A DNA stretch of 64,000 nucleotides, taken from Brasilonema sp. CT11 (lineage in GTDB: Bacteria; Cyanobacteriota; Cyanobacteriia; Cyanobacteriales; Nostocaceae). The DNA is taken from assembly GCF_017982655.1 (NCBI RefSeq), contig NZ_JABXYX010000037.1, positions 1 to 64,000 on the forward strand, written 5' to 3'. Below the pieces are notes generated by a model. The model was not told the DNA's origin. It saw nothing but the letters and a program-made list of their open reading frames with translations, and made no database searches. Both the position numbers and the translations under genes were made by a program. This document shows positions 34,939 to 43,578 of this stretch, piece after piece (position 1 is the stretch's first letter; each line of letters opens with the position of its first letter).

Positions 34939-35823
34939 ATGATAGCAAAAAAGCTGCAATATTCAGAGCAATTCATATTTCCATTATTAATTTATGTAGC
35001 AGTCGTTGTAGCAATTCTCTATTTTGCTGTATGTATATTTCTATTTCTCAGGCAAACGCGATTTATTTTTTTTCCCTCTTCAGTTATTGAGACAACACCA
35101 GAGTTTTATAATTTACGTTTTGAAGAAGTTTGGTTGCCTGTGTCAGCTAAATCAGGTAAGGTAGAACAGATTCATGGTTGGTGGATAAAAGTAGACCAAC
35201 CAAATACCAAAGTTTTGCTCTACCTGCACGGTAATAGTGTTAACATTGGTGCAAATGTTACTCGTGCACATTGGTTTCATCAACTCGGACTTAGCGTGTT
35301 ATTGATTGATTACCGTGGTTTTGGTCGTAGTGAGGGTGACTTTCCCAATGAATCGCGGGTTTATCAAGATGCAGCAACAGCTTGGAATTACCTAGTCTAC
35401 CAACAAAAGATTCCACCCAGCAACATTTTGATTTACGGACATTCGCTGGGAGGTGCGATCGCTATTGATTTGGCTCTTAAATCTCCAAACGCTGCTGGCT
35501 TGGTTGTAGAAAGCTCTTTTACGTCGCTCCGGAAAGTTCTCGCTTACAGGAACAATTTTTGGATGTTTCCAGTCGATCTCATCCTGAGACAGCATTTTGA
35601 TTCGATCAGGAAGGTGCCAAATTTAAAAATGCCAGTTTTGTTTATTCATGGTACTGATGATGTCATTGTACCTGCTTTCATGAGCCAAGACTTATATGCT
35701 GCTGCTGCTGAACCAAAAAAATTGATTCTCGTTCCTGGTGCAGCACATAATAACGTGGCACAAGTCGCTCCTTCTGTATATTTAGAAGCTCTTCGGTCTT
35801 TTGTTATTCTCGTTGAGTCCTGA
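34939..35823 (+). CDS. Membrane-anchored alpha/beta hydrolase (BEM46/ABHD-like)
   Basis: A 294-aa protein. Residues 10-40 form an N-terminal membrane anchor (IFPLLIYVAVVVAILYFAVCIFLFL). The hydrolase fold follows: KVLLYLHGNSVNIG (oxyanion HGN), LLIDYRGFGRSEG, nucleophile Ser in IYGHSLGGAIAIDLAL, acid Asp in FIHGTDDVIVPAFMS, and His in PGAAHNN. It belongs to the BEM46/ABHD13-like group of serine hydrolases. The substrate is unknown. It is divergent from the RodZ-like gene. Confidence 0.9.
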   Translation: MIAKKLQYSEQFIFPLLIYVAVVVAILYFAVCIFLFLRQTRFIFFPSSVIETTPEFYNLRFEEVWLPVSAKSGKVEQIHGWWIKVDQPNTKVLLYLHGNSVNIGANVTRAHWFHQLGLSVLLIDYRGFGRSEGDFPNESRVYQDAATAWNYLVYQQKIPPSNILIYGHSLGGAIAIDLALKSPNAAGLVVESSFTSLRKVLAYRNNFWMFPVDLILRQHFDSIRKVPNLKMPVLFIHGTDDVIVPAFMSQDLYAAAAEPKKLILVPGAAHNNVAQVAPSVYLEALRSFVILVES

Positions 35824-36256
35824 ATTTTTAGCTCTTGAGTACAAACTTTACCAAAAACAAGAAGAACTCACCTACTCAGAATTTGTTAGTAGGAGAGAAA
35901 GATTCATACTAATAGAAGACTACACCCATTTTCAATTTTGCTATTCTTAAGTTGACCGATTCTACATTATACATTCTTTATTGTTAAAATAGAATTCGTA
36001 TAATTTTTAGCATGACCTCTACAATTTTCATGCAAGAGGTATTTATCTCATGCCAAAATTCAATTGTCAAAATCTCTTGGATTCCACGTCTAAAACTCTA
36101 TAGATGAACACGACATTATTGAGTTCGCAGAATTTTTTGATTTTTCTTATATTTAAAAAAAATAACTCAGTAACATCCGGAAACATCAGGACACAGTAGA
36201 AGAGATTATACAGATAGAACTTCCCTTTGTTTAATTGCCGCAAGAGGCCCCCTACA
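35824..36256. other. AT-rich intergenic region
   Basis: The interval of 433 nt contains no convincing gene. A TTGACC at 35952-35957 lies in AT-rich DNA, but no -10 box at proper spacing is evident. A TTG-initiated extension of the next gene (from 36227) is not preferred. Confidence 0.45.
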
Positions 36257-37348
36257 ATGGCTACTACATCATATTTGTTAAAAATTCTTGACAATCCAAC
36301 TATTGAAATATCTCAAGATGAATTGCGGACGCTTTTAGGTGAAATAGAAGCTGAACTGCATCAGAGCAAAGTCTATCGCCGTGCTGTAGTCATCTTGCAA
36401 AAATTGCTAGGTTCTTCAACTGAGCAAGCCAATGTTTTGTTTAAAGCAGTAGGCAGAGAAGCGATTGGTTTAGCATTTCGGCAATTTGTACAGCAATACC
36501 AAAAAGTTCAAGAGAATCCGCGCTCAGACAGCACGAGTGAAATATCAACTGTAGAAAAGACCAATTCTATCCATGAATCATTAGATGATTCATCACAAGG
36601 TTTAACAAGTGTAGTTGAGCAACAAACTATTATCAAAACTGATGACAAAGCTCAATTACCATCAGAATCTCGGGTAGAAAGTCACAAAGCAAATGATTCC
36701 GCAAAAGCCAAACCAAACCGCCCGAAAACGAAAATTGGCTGGCAAACTCCTGGTAAAAAACGCAAACAAGCTGAATTAGCCAAGCAAATGGCAGCCGATC
36801 AGCGAGTCGAAACTATGCGTCAAATCGGTCAACAACTACGGCAAGCTCGCCAATCCAAAGGTCTTTCTCTGAACCAACTTCACGTTTATACTCACGTACC
36901 CCTGCATCATATGGAGGCACTGGAAAGGGGTGATTTGGAGTTATTACCAGAGGATGTGTATCTTCGTGGTTTTATCCGGGTTATGGCTAATGCTCTTGGA
37001 TTGAATGGCACAGATTTAGCTGCTTCCTTGCCTGCACCAGAGCCAGTAAAAGCAATTTTACCTGCTAAGTATGAGCATAAAAGTAATTTTGGATTAGGAA
37101 TAGCATTGCATCCAGTACATTTTTACCTAGGCTACGCAGCTCTTGTGGCTGGCTCAGTCGGAGGATTATCAATCATGGCGTCCCAACAAGCAAGTGCAGA
37201 CAAAATGATCGATAAAGATGCAGCAAGTTCACCCTCTTCATCATTCACTAAGTCATCCCAGCAAACAAAACCAATTTCTAAGCCAGGGCTGTCTAATCGT
37301 GTTAGTGTCACCGTTGGACCTGATATTGCCCCACCCGAAGCTCTTTAA
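36257..37348 (+). CDS. HTH (RodZ-type) domain protein
   Basis: A 363-aa protein from the ATG at 36257. Residues 1-85 are a helical N-terminal region (YLLKILDNPTIEISQDELRTLLGEIEAELHQ). A polar linker with KTKIGWQTPGKKRKQAELAKQ follows, then a RodZ-type HTH around residues 195-260 (MRQIGQQLRQARQSKGLSLNQLHVYTHVPLHHMEALERGDLELLPEDVYLRGFIRVMANALGL). A weakly hydrophobic segment (FYLGYAALVAGSVGGLSIMA) may span the membrane, and the C-terminus is disordered with no DUF4115 domain. Homologues with this long N-terminal extension seem to be cyanobacterial. The role could be regulation or cell shape; I cannot decide. Confidence 0.8.
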   Translation: MATTSYLLKILDNPTIEISQDELRTLLGEIEAELHQSKVYRRAVVILQKLLGSSTEQANVLFKAVGREAIGLAFRQFVQQYQKVQENPRSDSTSEISTVEKTNSIHESLDDSSQGLTSVVEQQTIIKTDDKAQLPSESRVESHKANDSAKAKPNRPKTKIGWQTPGKKRKQAELAKQMAADQRVETMRQIGQQLRQARQSKGLSLNQLHVYTHVPLHHMEALERGDLELLPEDVYLRGFIRVMANALGLNGTDLAASLPAPEPVKAILPAKYEHKSNFGLGIALHPVHFYLGYAALVAGSVGGLSIMASQQASADKMIDKDAASSPSSSFTKSSQQTKPISKPGLSNRVSVTVGPDIAPPEAL

Positions 37349-37376
37349 GAGTCATGAGTGATGAGTGAACAATACC

Positions 37377-37525
37377 GTAGAGACTGTACACTACAGTCTC
37401 TACTATGTGATTCAAACAAGAACTACTACATATAAGATTCCTGTCTGATTTTTGCGAAGCTTCGTACACTTTATATTAAGCGTTAAGCGTTAAGCGTTAA
37501 GCGTTCCCTTTTTCGGTAAGGGAAC
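37377..37525. repeat. Two hairpins and a TTAAGCG heptamer array
   Basis: GTAGAGACTGTA (37377-37388) pairs with TACAGTCTCTAC (37392-37403) with a 3-nt loop, 28 nt after the HTH gene stop. TTAAGCG is repeated four times at 37476-37503, and GTTCCCTT (37503-37510) pairs with AAGGGAAC (37518-37525). All three are typical repeat classes of filamentous cyanobacteria. The first may aid 3'-end formation. Confidence 0.85.
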
Positions 37526-37691
37526 CTAGATTGTCTGAAATCAGACTCTTAATTATAAGAGTCATGAGGTGCAAGATTTGAGATTTATTACATTCGCGGA
37601 TCACAAATCCGGAAAGTACAGAAAACTTGATGTATATTGATTACGATTAATAAAAGACAGTAAAAACACGAACTAAGACAGCAACAATATT

Positions 37692-39050
37692 ATGATTTGC
37701 TGCCTAAATCCCGAATGCTCTTATCCCCTAAATTCACAAGGAAGAAATTTCTGTGAAAATTGCGGGGCAGAGTTGATTGAGTTACTCAGGGGTCGTTACC
37801 GCATTATCAAACCATTAGGAGGCGGGGGATTTGCTCGCACCTACCTTGCTGAGGATGCAGATAAGCTTGATGAAAAATGTGTTGTCAAGCAACTAGCACC
37901 ACAAGTTCAAGGAAGCTGGTCACGCCAAAAGGCGATGGAGTTGTTTCAGCAAGAAGCAAAACGTTTACAACATTTGGGGGAACATCGCCAAATTCCTACC
38001 CTCTATGCCTATTTTAAGGAACGTAACTACCTTTATTTGGTGCAGCAGTTTATCGAAGGGGACGATCTGTTGCAGGAGTTAAAACATAAGGGTGTGTTTG
38101 ATGAAGCAAAGATTCAAGAATTCTTGCAAGATTTATTACCTGTTCTGGTAGCAGTACATGAGCAGCAGGTGATTCACCGAGATATTAAGCCAGAAAACAT
38201 CCTTCGCCGTGAAAGTGATGGTAAGTTGGTGCTGCTTGATTTTGGGGTATCGAAGCGAAAAACTGGAACAGTCAATGCGAAACCAGGAACGAGTATTGGT
38301 TCATTTGGTTATGCACCTTATGAGCAAATGTACTCAGGTGAAGCTTATCCTGCGAGTGACCTCTATAGCTTGGGAGCAACGACTTTTCATTTGTTGACTG
38401 GTGTTTCACCGTGGGAGATATGGATGAAACAGGGCTATAGCTGGACTACTACCTGGCGGCAGTATTTAAGATACCCAATCACTAAGGAATTAGGGCTAAT
38501 TATTGATAAATTATTGCAAGAGGATTATAAACAACGTTATCAGACAGCAGAAGCTGTTTTACAAGATTCGTTTTTTGTGTTGTCCCCACAGCCTAGCCTA
38601 CAGCATACAATACTCTCGCCTGTTCAACCAGAAACACTGACGCAACAAATTCAACAGCAACCACCACAATTTCAAGGGCAGTTCTCCATAGAGAAATTAT
38701 TGCCTTGGGCAATTATAACAGGTTCAGGGAGTTCGTTTCTTTTGATTGCCCTGCTGAGTTCTGTCGGAACTATTTGGATCAGCTCTAGTTTATGGCTGTT
38801 CATTTTCCTAGGATTCATCTTTGTCCAGTCTTATTCAGTTTTTGAAAAAACTTATTTATTTATCGTTACCGGAATCACAACATTATTTATTGTATTTATC
38901 TACAAGAATTTTTACATTGTTAATCTTCTTAAAGCAGGCATAGATGGATTCTTGGTTTTAATCTTGCTAGCCATTCTTGCTGGATTACTAACTTTTACTC
39001 TCTTGACTGTTTCTCAAATATTGAACAGCTTTATCTCGAAATACTTCTAA
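37692..39050 (+). CDS. Ser/Thr protein kinase with N-terminal zinc ribbon and C-terminal membrane helices
   Basis: A 452-aa Hanks-type kinase. Residues 1-28 form a zinc ribbon (CCLNPECSYPLN...FCENCGAEL), common in cyanobacterial STPKs. The kinase domain at about 34-295 has the glycine loop LGGGGFARTYLAED, ATP Lys in CVVKQLAP, catalytic VIHRDIKPENILRR, DFG in VLLDFGVSKR, and APE replaced by APYEQ. A Gln/Pro linker follows, then about four C-terminal hydrophobic segments (ITGSGSSFLLIALLS, SLWLFIFLGFIFV, LFIVTGITTLFIVFIY, FLVLILLAILAGLLTFTLL). The next gene, 37 nt downstream, encodes a membrane-anchored solute-binding protein, so the pair may be a receptor-kinase unit. Confidence 0.92.
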   Translation: MICCLNPECSYPLNSQGRNFCENCGAELIELLRGRYRIIKPLGGGGFARTYLAEDADKLDEKCVVKQLAPQVQGSWSRQKAMELFQQEAKRLQHLGEHRQIPTLYAYFKERNYLYLVQQFIEGDDLLQELKHKGVFDEAKIQEFLQDLLPVLVAVHEQQVIHRDIKPENILRRESDGKLVLLDFGVSKRKTGTVNAKPGTSIGSFGYAPYEQMYSGEAYPASDLYSLGATTFHLLTGVSPWEIWMKQGYSWTTTWRQYLRYPITKELGLIIDKLLQEDYKQRYQTAEAVLQDSFFVLSPQPSLQHTILSPVQPETLTQQIQQQPPQFQGQFSIEKLLPWAIITGSGSSFLLIALLSSVGTIWISSSLWLFIFLGFIFVQSYSVFEKTYLFIVTGITTLFIVFIYKNFYIVNLLKAGIDGFLVLILLAILAGLLTFTLLTVSQILNSFISKYF

Positions 39051-39087
39051 TTTTAGAGATAATTTTTGGTTGGCTGAGGTTGTGTAT

Positions 39088-40512
39088 ATGAAAAATCAAG
39101 AAAATATTCGCCTCTTTATTTCTTTGGGGCTGGCTGGATTACTAATAGCAGCCATTTTATGGTTATTGGGTAGAGTCGTTCGTCCAGAAAAAGAGTATTC
39201 TGGGCAATTTCAACCAAATAGCGCTTCAATTTCTCCATCTTATATCAATTCACCTTTAAAAAACCGGATGAGCTTGGGTGAAAAAGTTTTTGTCAGGGAA
39301 GGAAGACCTCCTGATAAAGATGCTGGAAGCAAGGCATTTGAAGCGGGTGACTTTAGCACTGCTGTCAGTAAATTCCAAGTATCCTTGCAAGCTAAACGTA
39401 ATGATCCGGAAACATTAATTTATTTGAATAATGCCAAAATTGGGAAATCAAAATCCCTAAAGGTTGCTGTCGTTGTACCAATTGGTATTTCTTTAAATGA
39501 AGCAGAAGAAACTTTACGGGGAGTGGCTCAAGCTCAAGATGAAGTGAATAGCAGTGGAGGAATTAATGGGCTACCGTTGCAACTTGAGATTATTAGTATT
39601 GATAACTTTGATATGATGAAAGAACTCAGCACGGAATTGGTTAAGGATACCAGTATCGTAGCTGTGGTTGGGTTTAGCCGCGACCCGTCAATTTATAATA
39701 AAGATGGTTTGGTAATGGTTTCAACAGTCAATCCCAAAAGACCATCTCAACCAACAAAATACGTTTTTTATGCGACTCCAAAATTTGATGTTTTTAGTGA
39801 TGCGATCGCCAGCTATATCATAAAAAAAACTCGCCTCACCAACATCGCTATTTGTAGTGACTCTACATTTATAGTTAACCAGGAAAAAGTCAGTCAGGAA
39901 ATTGTAGAACAATATACTGATTCCATTAAAAAATATGGAGGTAAAGTTACCAGTACAGCTTGCGATTTGAGCGCTCCGAATTTTCAGCCTAGTGCTTTTC
40001 TCAGTCAAGCCATTAGTGATGGAGCAGAAGGTTTGATACTCATTCCTAGACCAGATAAACTGAACTTAGCTATTGATGTGGCACGAGAAAATAAAGGTAG
40101 ACTCCCGCTTTTCAGTTACCAAGGAATGTACACTGAAAAAACTTTAAAGTATGGGCAAGCAGATGTCAAAGGAATGGCGCTTAGTGTCTCTTGGCATAAT
40201 GATACTGTTGGAAACAAATCTTTTGCTCAGAAAGCCGTTGGGCTGTGGGGTGGAGAAGTGAGTCCACGAACTGCGACAGCATATGATGCACTTCAAACAA
40301 TTATCACTGGGTTAAAACAAGGCAACACCCGTCAAGAGTTACAAAAAGCTTTGTCTAATCCAAGTTTCTCAGCTTTAGGAGCAACAGGAAAGATTCAGTT
40401 TTCGCAAACAGGCGATCGCAAAGGCGGAGTTTTTCTAGTCAAAGTGGAGCCTTGTAATCCTAATCAGTCTTGCAATTCTAGTACTGGCTATCGTTTTAAA
40501 CTTTTGGAGTGA
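39088..40512 (+). CDS. Membrane-anchored periplasmic type-1 binding protein (amino-acid ABC receptor-like)
   Basis: A 474-aa protein from the ATG at 39088 (GAGG upstream; an in-frame TTG at 39070 is less likely). An N-terminal uncleaved-looking membrane helix (LFISLGLAGLLIAAILWLLG) is followed by a short TPR-like motif (AFEAGDFSTAVSKFQVSLQAKRNDPETLIYLNNAKI). A Peripla_BP_6-type domain follows (LKVAVVVPIG...AEETLRGVAQAQDEVNSSGGINGLPLQLEII; VAVVGFSRDP; ATAYDALQTIITGL). No ABC permease or ATPase is adjacent. It is placed 37 nt after the STPK gene in the same direction. A sensor role for the kinase is inferred. Confidence 0.85.
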   Translation: MKNQENIRLFISLGLAGLLIAAILWLLGRVVRPEKEYSGQFQPNSASISPSYINSPLKNRMSLGEKVFVREGRPPDKDAGSKAFEAGDFSTAVSKFQVSLQAKRNDPETLIYLNNAKIGKSKSLKVAVVVPIGISLNEAEETLRGVAQAQDEVNSSGGINGLPLQLEIISIDNFDMMKELSTELVKDTSIVAVVGFSRDPSIYNKDGLVMVSTVNPKRPSQPTKYVFYATPKFDVFSDAIASYIIKKTRLTNIAICSDSTFIVNQEKVSQEIVEQYTDSIKKYGGKVTSTACDLSAPNFQPSAFLSQAISDGAEGLILIPRPDKLNLAIDVARENKGRLPLFSYQGMYTEKTLKYGQADVKGMALSVSWHNDTVGNKSFAQKAVGLWGGEVSPRTATAYDALQTIITGLKQGNTRQELQKALSNPSFSALGATGKIQFSQTGDRKGGVFLVKVEPCNPNQSCNSSTGYRFKLLE

Positions 40513-40605
40513 GCGTCACTTCGCGCTACATGCAGTTTTTATTAGCGAAGCGGCTAAGAGTTCTACCAATTCTCCAAGAACATGCACTTTATTTTTAAAA
40601 CGAAC

Positions 40606-40632
40606 CGCCAAGAACGCCAAGAACGCCAAGAA
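40606..40632. repeat. Tandem CGCCAAGAA nonamer, three copies
   Basis: CGCCAAGAA occurs at 40606-40614, 40615-40623 and 40624-40632. It is a simple tandem repeat in the convergent gap after the binding-protein gene. Confidence 0.9.
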
Positions 40633-40711
40633 AAGAGCAAAAAGAGAGATTTAATTATTTAGTGCAAGTTTATAGAGAATCGGTATTAGATTCTCTATTC
40701 CGAATTCTTAT

Positions 40712-41308
40712 TCAATTTTTAACAATTTGAGACTGCCCAATCTTCCATGAATAGCTAGAAATCAAATTGGTAAGAATATGAGCAACAATTGGTACTAATA
40801 AGTTATGACTAAACACAGCACTAAAACCTAGCAATATTCCCACAATGCTTGCCCAAATAACATAAGGCCATTGTTGGGAACCACTCAAGTGTAAGACACC
40901 AAAGCAAATACTTGAGATAATCACAGCCGCATAACTATATCCAAAGGCTGGTAACATCACACCCCGAAATAATAATTCTTCACTTAATCCAGGTAGCAAC
41001 CCCAGCCATATCAAGTCTGGCAAAGCCAAAGGCTTTAGCACCATTTCTAAGTAAAAATCAGCGCTTTTACGATAGGGAACCCATAGGCGATAAGCTAAGC
41101 TACTTAAGGCGGTGATACCTAAACCTAACAACACGCCCCAAAGCAACTCTGTTTGATCCCAGCGCCAAGGCATGAGGGCAAAGTTACCAAATTGTAGCCA
41201 TAGCTTGGCGACTATCCATAAAAGTATTGCAGTCACTCCCATCGCCACCAGCACTTGAGTGCGTGTCAAATAAGGGATTTCTGGCTCTTGCTTCTGCTGT
41301 TGTGCCAC
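40712..41308 (-). CDS. CPBP family intramembrane metalloprotease
   Basis: A 198-aa polytopic membrane protein. Motif 1 EELLFRG (in LPGLSEELLFRGVMLPAFG) and motif 2 around CFGVLHLSG give the Glu-Glu and His residues of the CPBP/Abi (Rce1-like) intramembrane endopeptidase family. A third motif residue lies near SHNLLVPIVAHILTN. Family members process prenylated proteins or act in bacteriocin immunity; the role here is unknown. Four or five hydrophobic helices and an N-terminal cytosolic QQQKQEPE tail are visible. Confidence 0.9.
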   Translation of the reverse strand: MAQQQKQEPEIPYLTRTQVLVAMGVTAILLWIVAKLWLQFGNFALMPWRWDQTELLWGVLLGLGITALSSLAYRLWVPYRKSADFYLEMVLKPLALPDLIWLGLLPGLSEELLFRGVMLPAFGYSYAAVIISSICFGVLHLSGSQQWPYVIWASIVGILLGFSAVFSHNLLVPIVAHILTNLISSYSWKIGQSQIVKN

Positions 41309-41424
41309 GATAATCTATGAGGGGACAAGGGGACAAACCAATTCAAAATTCAAAGTTCAAAATTCAAAAAATAATTTTGAATTAAGTGAAAACAGACAAG
41401 GGGACAAGAGAAATTAATAACCTT

Positions 41425-42492
41425 TTAACTATTTATTAGAGATTGTAAAGGGGATATATTTGGACCAAGAGCAGATGGATTAATGCCTGCCTTGAGGGCG
41501 GCTAATACACCGACTGCCTCTAAATATGTGTTTACCTGTATTGATTTTATCCCTAAAGGTTGAGGTCGAACATCTACCTGAGTATGATTTTCCTCCACAG
41601 TAATAATTTGGCATCGCCTGTTCTGACTTAAACTCAGTAAAGCGCTGTTGCCACAAGCAGTTGCTGGTACAATTGCTGCATCAACTTGGTTTGCCCAAAT
41701 ATCTCCAAATTCGGACAATTCGTATGACGTCCCAGTTAGAAACTGGGGTGCGCGGCTCAAGCCAACAAGCACGCATGGTAAAAAAGTATAACCTAATTCT
41801 TCAGCAGCAGAACGGGGAGATAAATTGGGATCTACGGGTGAAGGTAAGAAGGCGGGTGAATGGGCGCAAGGTACTTGAAAAGTTCGTACAATCAAATGGC
41901 TGATCACAGCTTCTGCACCAGCAATCGGATCAACTCCTTTTCCTTGGCGGTAGTTTTGGTCTGCTTGTTCATCCAGAGTATCAGGAAAACGAGCAACAAC
42001 TGCGATCGCCTCCGCCCCCGCTTTTTTAATTAAAACTTCCGCCGCCCGTAATAAACTATCTGGGTTGCCTATCGTTCCCCAACTTATTCCTGATGCAGAT
42101 TGTCGTAATTCTACGTTTAATGGTGCATCAGTTATGACGTAATCTGTCATGGATAATCCCAGAGTTGCTCTGGCTGCATCCGCTGCCTGTAAGTGTCGTA
42201 GCCGCAATTCTGGTTCTATTGCTTGGTCAAGAAGCAAACCTATGCGATTTTGATGAACTGGACGTAAACCCCAGCATCCAGCAGCAAATTTGTCAAGTCC
42301 GTAACCTTCAACGTAGAAAGTGTTGGGCAGGTTCCAGTACAAACTGGCACCATTGAGGACATTGGGGTGGGTGATCAGGCGATCGCAAACCTGTGAAGCA
42401 GCTTTGGCAACTGGTAATGCATCTCCCGCATAACCTCCTATTGCTGCCCCAATGCCTGTAGGAATAATCAAGATAGCGGTGTATTGACGCAC
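41425..42492 (-). CDS. DUF3326 domain protein
   Basis: A 355-aa protein with the DUF3326 signature found throughout cyanobacteria and some plants: AILIIPTGIGAAIGGYAGDALPVAK at the start, LITHPNVLNGASLYWNLPNTFYVEGYGLD, NRIGLLLD, and TACGNSALLSL near the end. The GIGAxIGGYAGD glycine-rich motif suggests nucleotide or small-molecule binding, but no function is established. The start codon is GTG at 42492. A plain-repeat gap of about 115 nt separates it from the CPBP gene. Confidence 0.88.
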   Translation of the reverse strand: MRQYTAILIIPTGIGAAIGGYAGDALPVAKAASQVCDRLITHPNVLNGASLYWNLPNTFYVEGYGLDKFAAGCWGLRPVHQNRIGLLLDQAIEPELRLRHLQAADAARATLGLSMTDYVITDAPLNVELRQSASGISWGTIGNPDSLLRAAEVLIKKAGAEAIAVVARFPDTLDEQADQNYRQGKGVDPIAGAEAVISHLIVRTFQVPCAHSPAFLPSPVDPNLSPRSAAEELGYTFLPCVLVGLSRAPQFLTGTSYELSEFGDIWANQVDAAIVPATACGNSALLSLSQNRRCQIITVEENHTQVDVRPQPLGIKSIQVNTYLEAVGVLAALKAGINPSALGPNISPLQSLINS

Positions 42493-42630
42493 GTAATCAA
42501 GTTAAAAAGAATAATTCAGGATTTAGAAATCACCAAGTCAGAAAGAAATTGCTATTTGCTTGTAAATAGTTATTAGTTATTTTTAAGTAAGTATATATCA
42601 TTTCATTTTAAAATTATACCTGATCCTCAA

Positions 42631-42656
42631 TCCCTCTCCGCGAATTCGGAGAGGGA
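42631..42656. repeat. 10-bp stem hairpin (REP-like)
   Basis: TCCCTCTCCG (42631-42640) pairs with CGGAGAGGGA (42647-42656) across a 6-nt loop. It lies downstream of the 58-aa gene on the minus strand. The flanking ...GGCAGGGTGAGG words mark it as a member of the CCCTCTCC-type dispersed repeat also seen at 53.4 kb. Confidence 0.8.
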
Positions 42657-42731
42657 AGCCGGAGGCAGGGTGAGGTTTACTAGCTACTTACTAACGAGTC
42701 ATCATGAACCGTTGCTATTCGCTATTATCCA

Positions 42732-42908
42732 TTAGCCTTCTGTAGTCACAACAGCTTCAACAGTACATGATTGTTGTTTCACGTCCACAGATGTCACTGC
42801 CCAACGCAAAGGTTCTCCCTGTTTTTTCAACTCTACTTCAATTGCTTTTTGGAGTTCTGTGGGAGTTTCCTGTAGATCTATTTCTGCGGTAATAAAATGG
42901 GTTGTCAT
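42732..42908 (-). CDS. Small conserved-looking protein, 58 aa
   Basis: A short ORF below usual cut-offs: starts MTTHFITAEIDLQETPTELQ, contains KAIEVELKKQGEPLRWAVTSVD, and ends VEAVVTTEG. An AGGAA lies about 8 nt before the ATG. The alternating pattern of a beta strand, an amphipathic helix and a second strand looks like a real folded protein, and I recall similar small cyanobacterial proteins. It is co-directional with the ferredoxin gene 67 nt upstream, so they may form an operon. The function is unknown. Confidence 0.7.
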   Translation of the reverse strand: MTTHFITAEIDLQETPTELQKAIEVELKKQGEPLRWAVTSVDVKQQSCTVEAVVTTEG

Positions 42909-42975
42909 TGTTTCATTCCTTTCTTAATTATATACACACTAAGACGGATATACAGACACGCTGTTAAAAGCATCT

Positions 42976-43290
42976 CTACTTACCAAATTGCAACTGATAA
43001 ACAACTTCTTCCTTTTCGGCTTCAATTTTTAAATCAGAACGAGGATAAGCAACGCAAAGCAATACATAACCTTTTTTTTGCAGTTCTGGGCTTACACCCA
43101 TGCCATCACTTTGATCTACGCTTCCGGATAGAATTTGGGCAGCACAAGTCGTACAAACACCAGCATGACAGGAACTTGGCAAATCTAATTGAGCCGCATC
43201 AGCAACTGATAAAATGGTTTCATTTTCGGGAACTTGCAAAGTCTGAGTTTTGCCTTGGTGGGTAATTTCAACGGTGTATGTTTTGGGCAT
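42976..43290 (-). CDS. Plant-type [2Fe-2S] ferredoxin
   Basis: A 104-aa soluble electron carrier. Cluster ligands are Cys41, Cys46, Cys49 and Cys79, spaced C-X4-C-X2-C-X29-C (SSCHAGVCTTCAAQ and YVLLCVAYP), the plant-type pattern. The start at ATG 43290 (MPKTYTVEI) is preferred over the in-frame ATG at 43302. It differs from the main PetF in the long basic C-terminus (KEEVVYQLQFGK), so it is probably a paralogue with a specialised redox partner. Confidence 0.93.
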   Translation of the reverse strand: MPKTYTVEITHQGKTQTLQVPENETILSVADAAQLDLPSSCHAGVCTTCAAQILSGSVDQSDGMGVSPELQKKGYVLLCVAYPRSDLKIEAEKEEVVYQLQFGK

Positions 43291-43578
43291 ATACAATAGC
43301 AATGCTGTGCAACGGACAAGTTAAATATCTTATCTTAGAAAAAGATGGACAACTCAAGAAAGAATCGCCAGCAATAAACTTAACTGGAAAGAGCTTGACT
43401 CGATAGGGCATGATCCAGTGATAATTATAAGTCCTTGCTAGACGAAAAAATTCACCTAGGAAGATTTATCGCTTGTTCATCTGGCTTGTTACCGACAATC
43501 AGGGAAAACTACCCATAATGAATGGGCAATGATTGTAAACATTAAATCTAATTCTGGATCGAATATTTGGAGAGCAGA

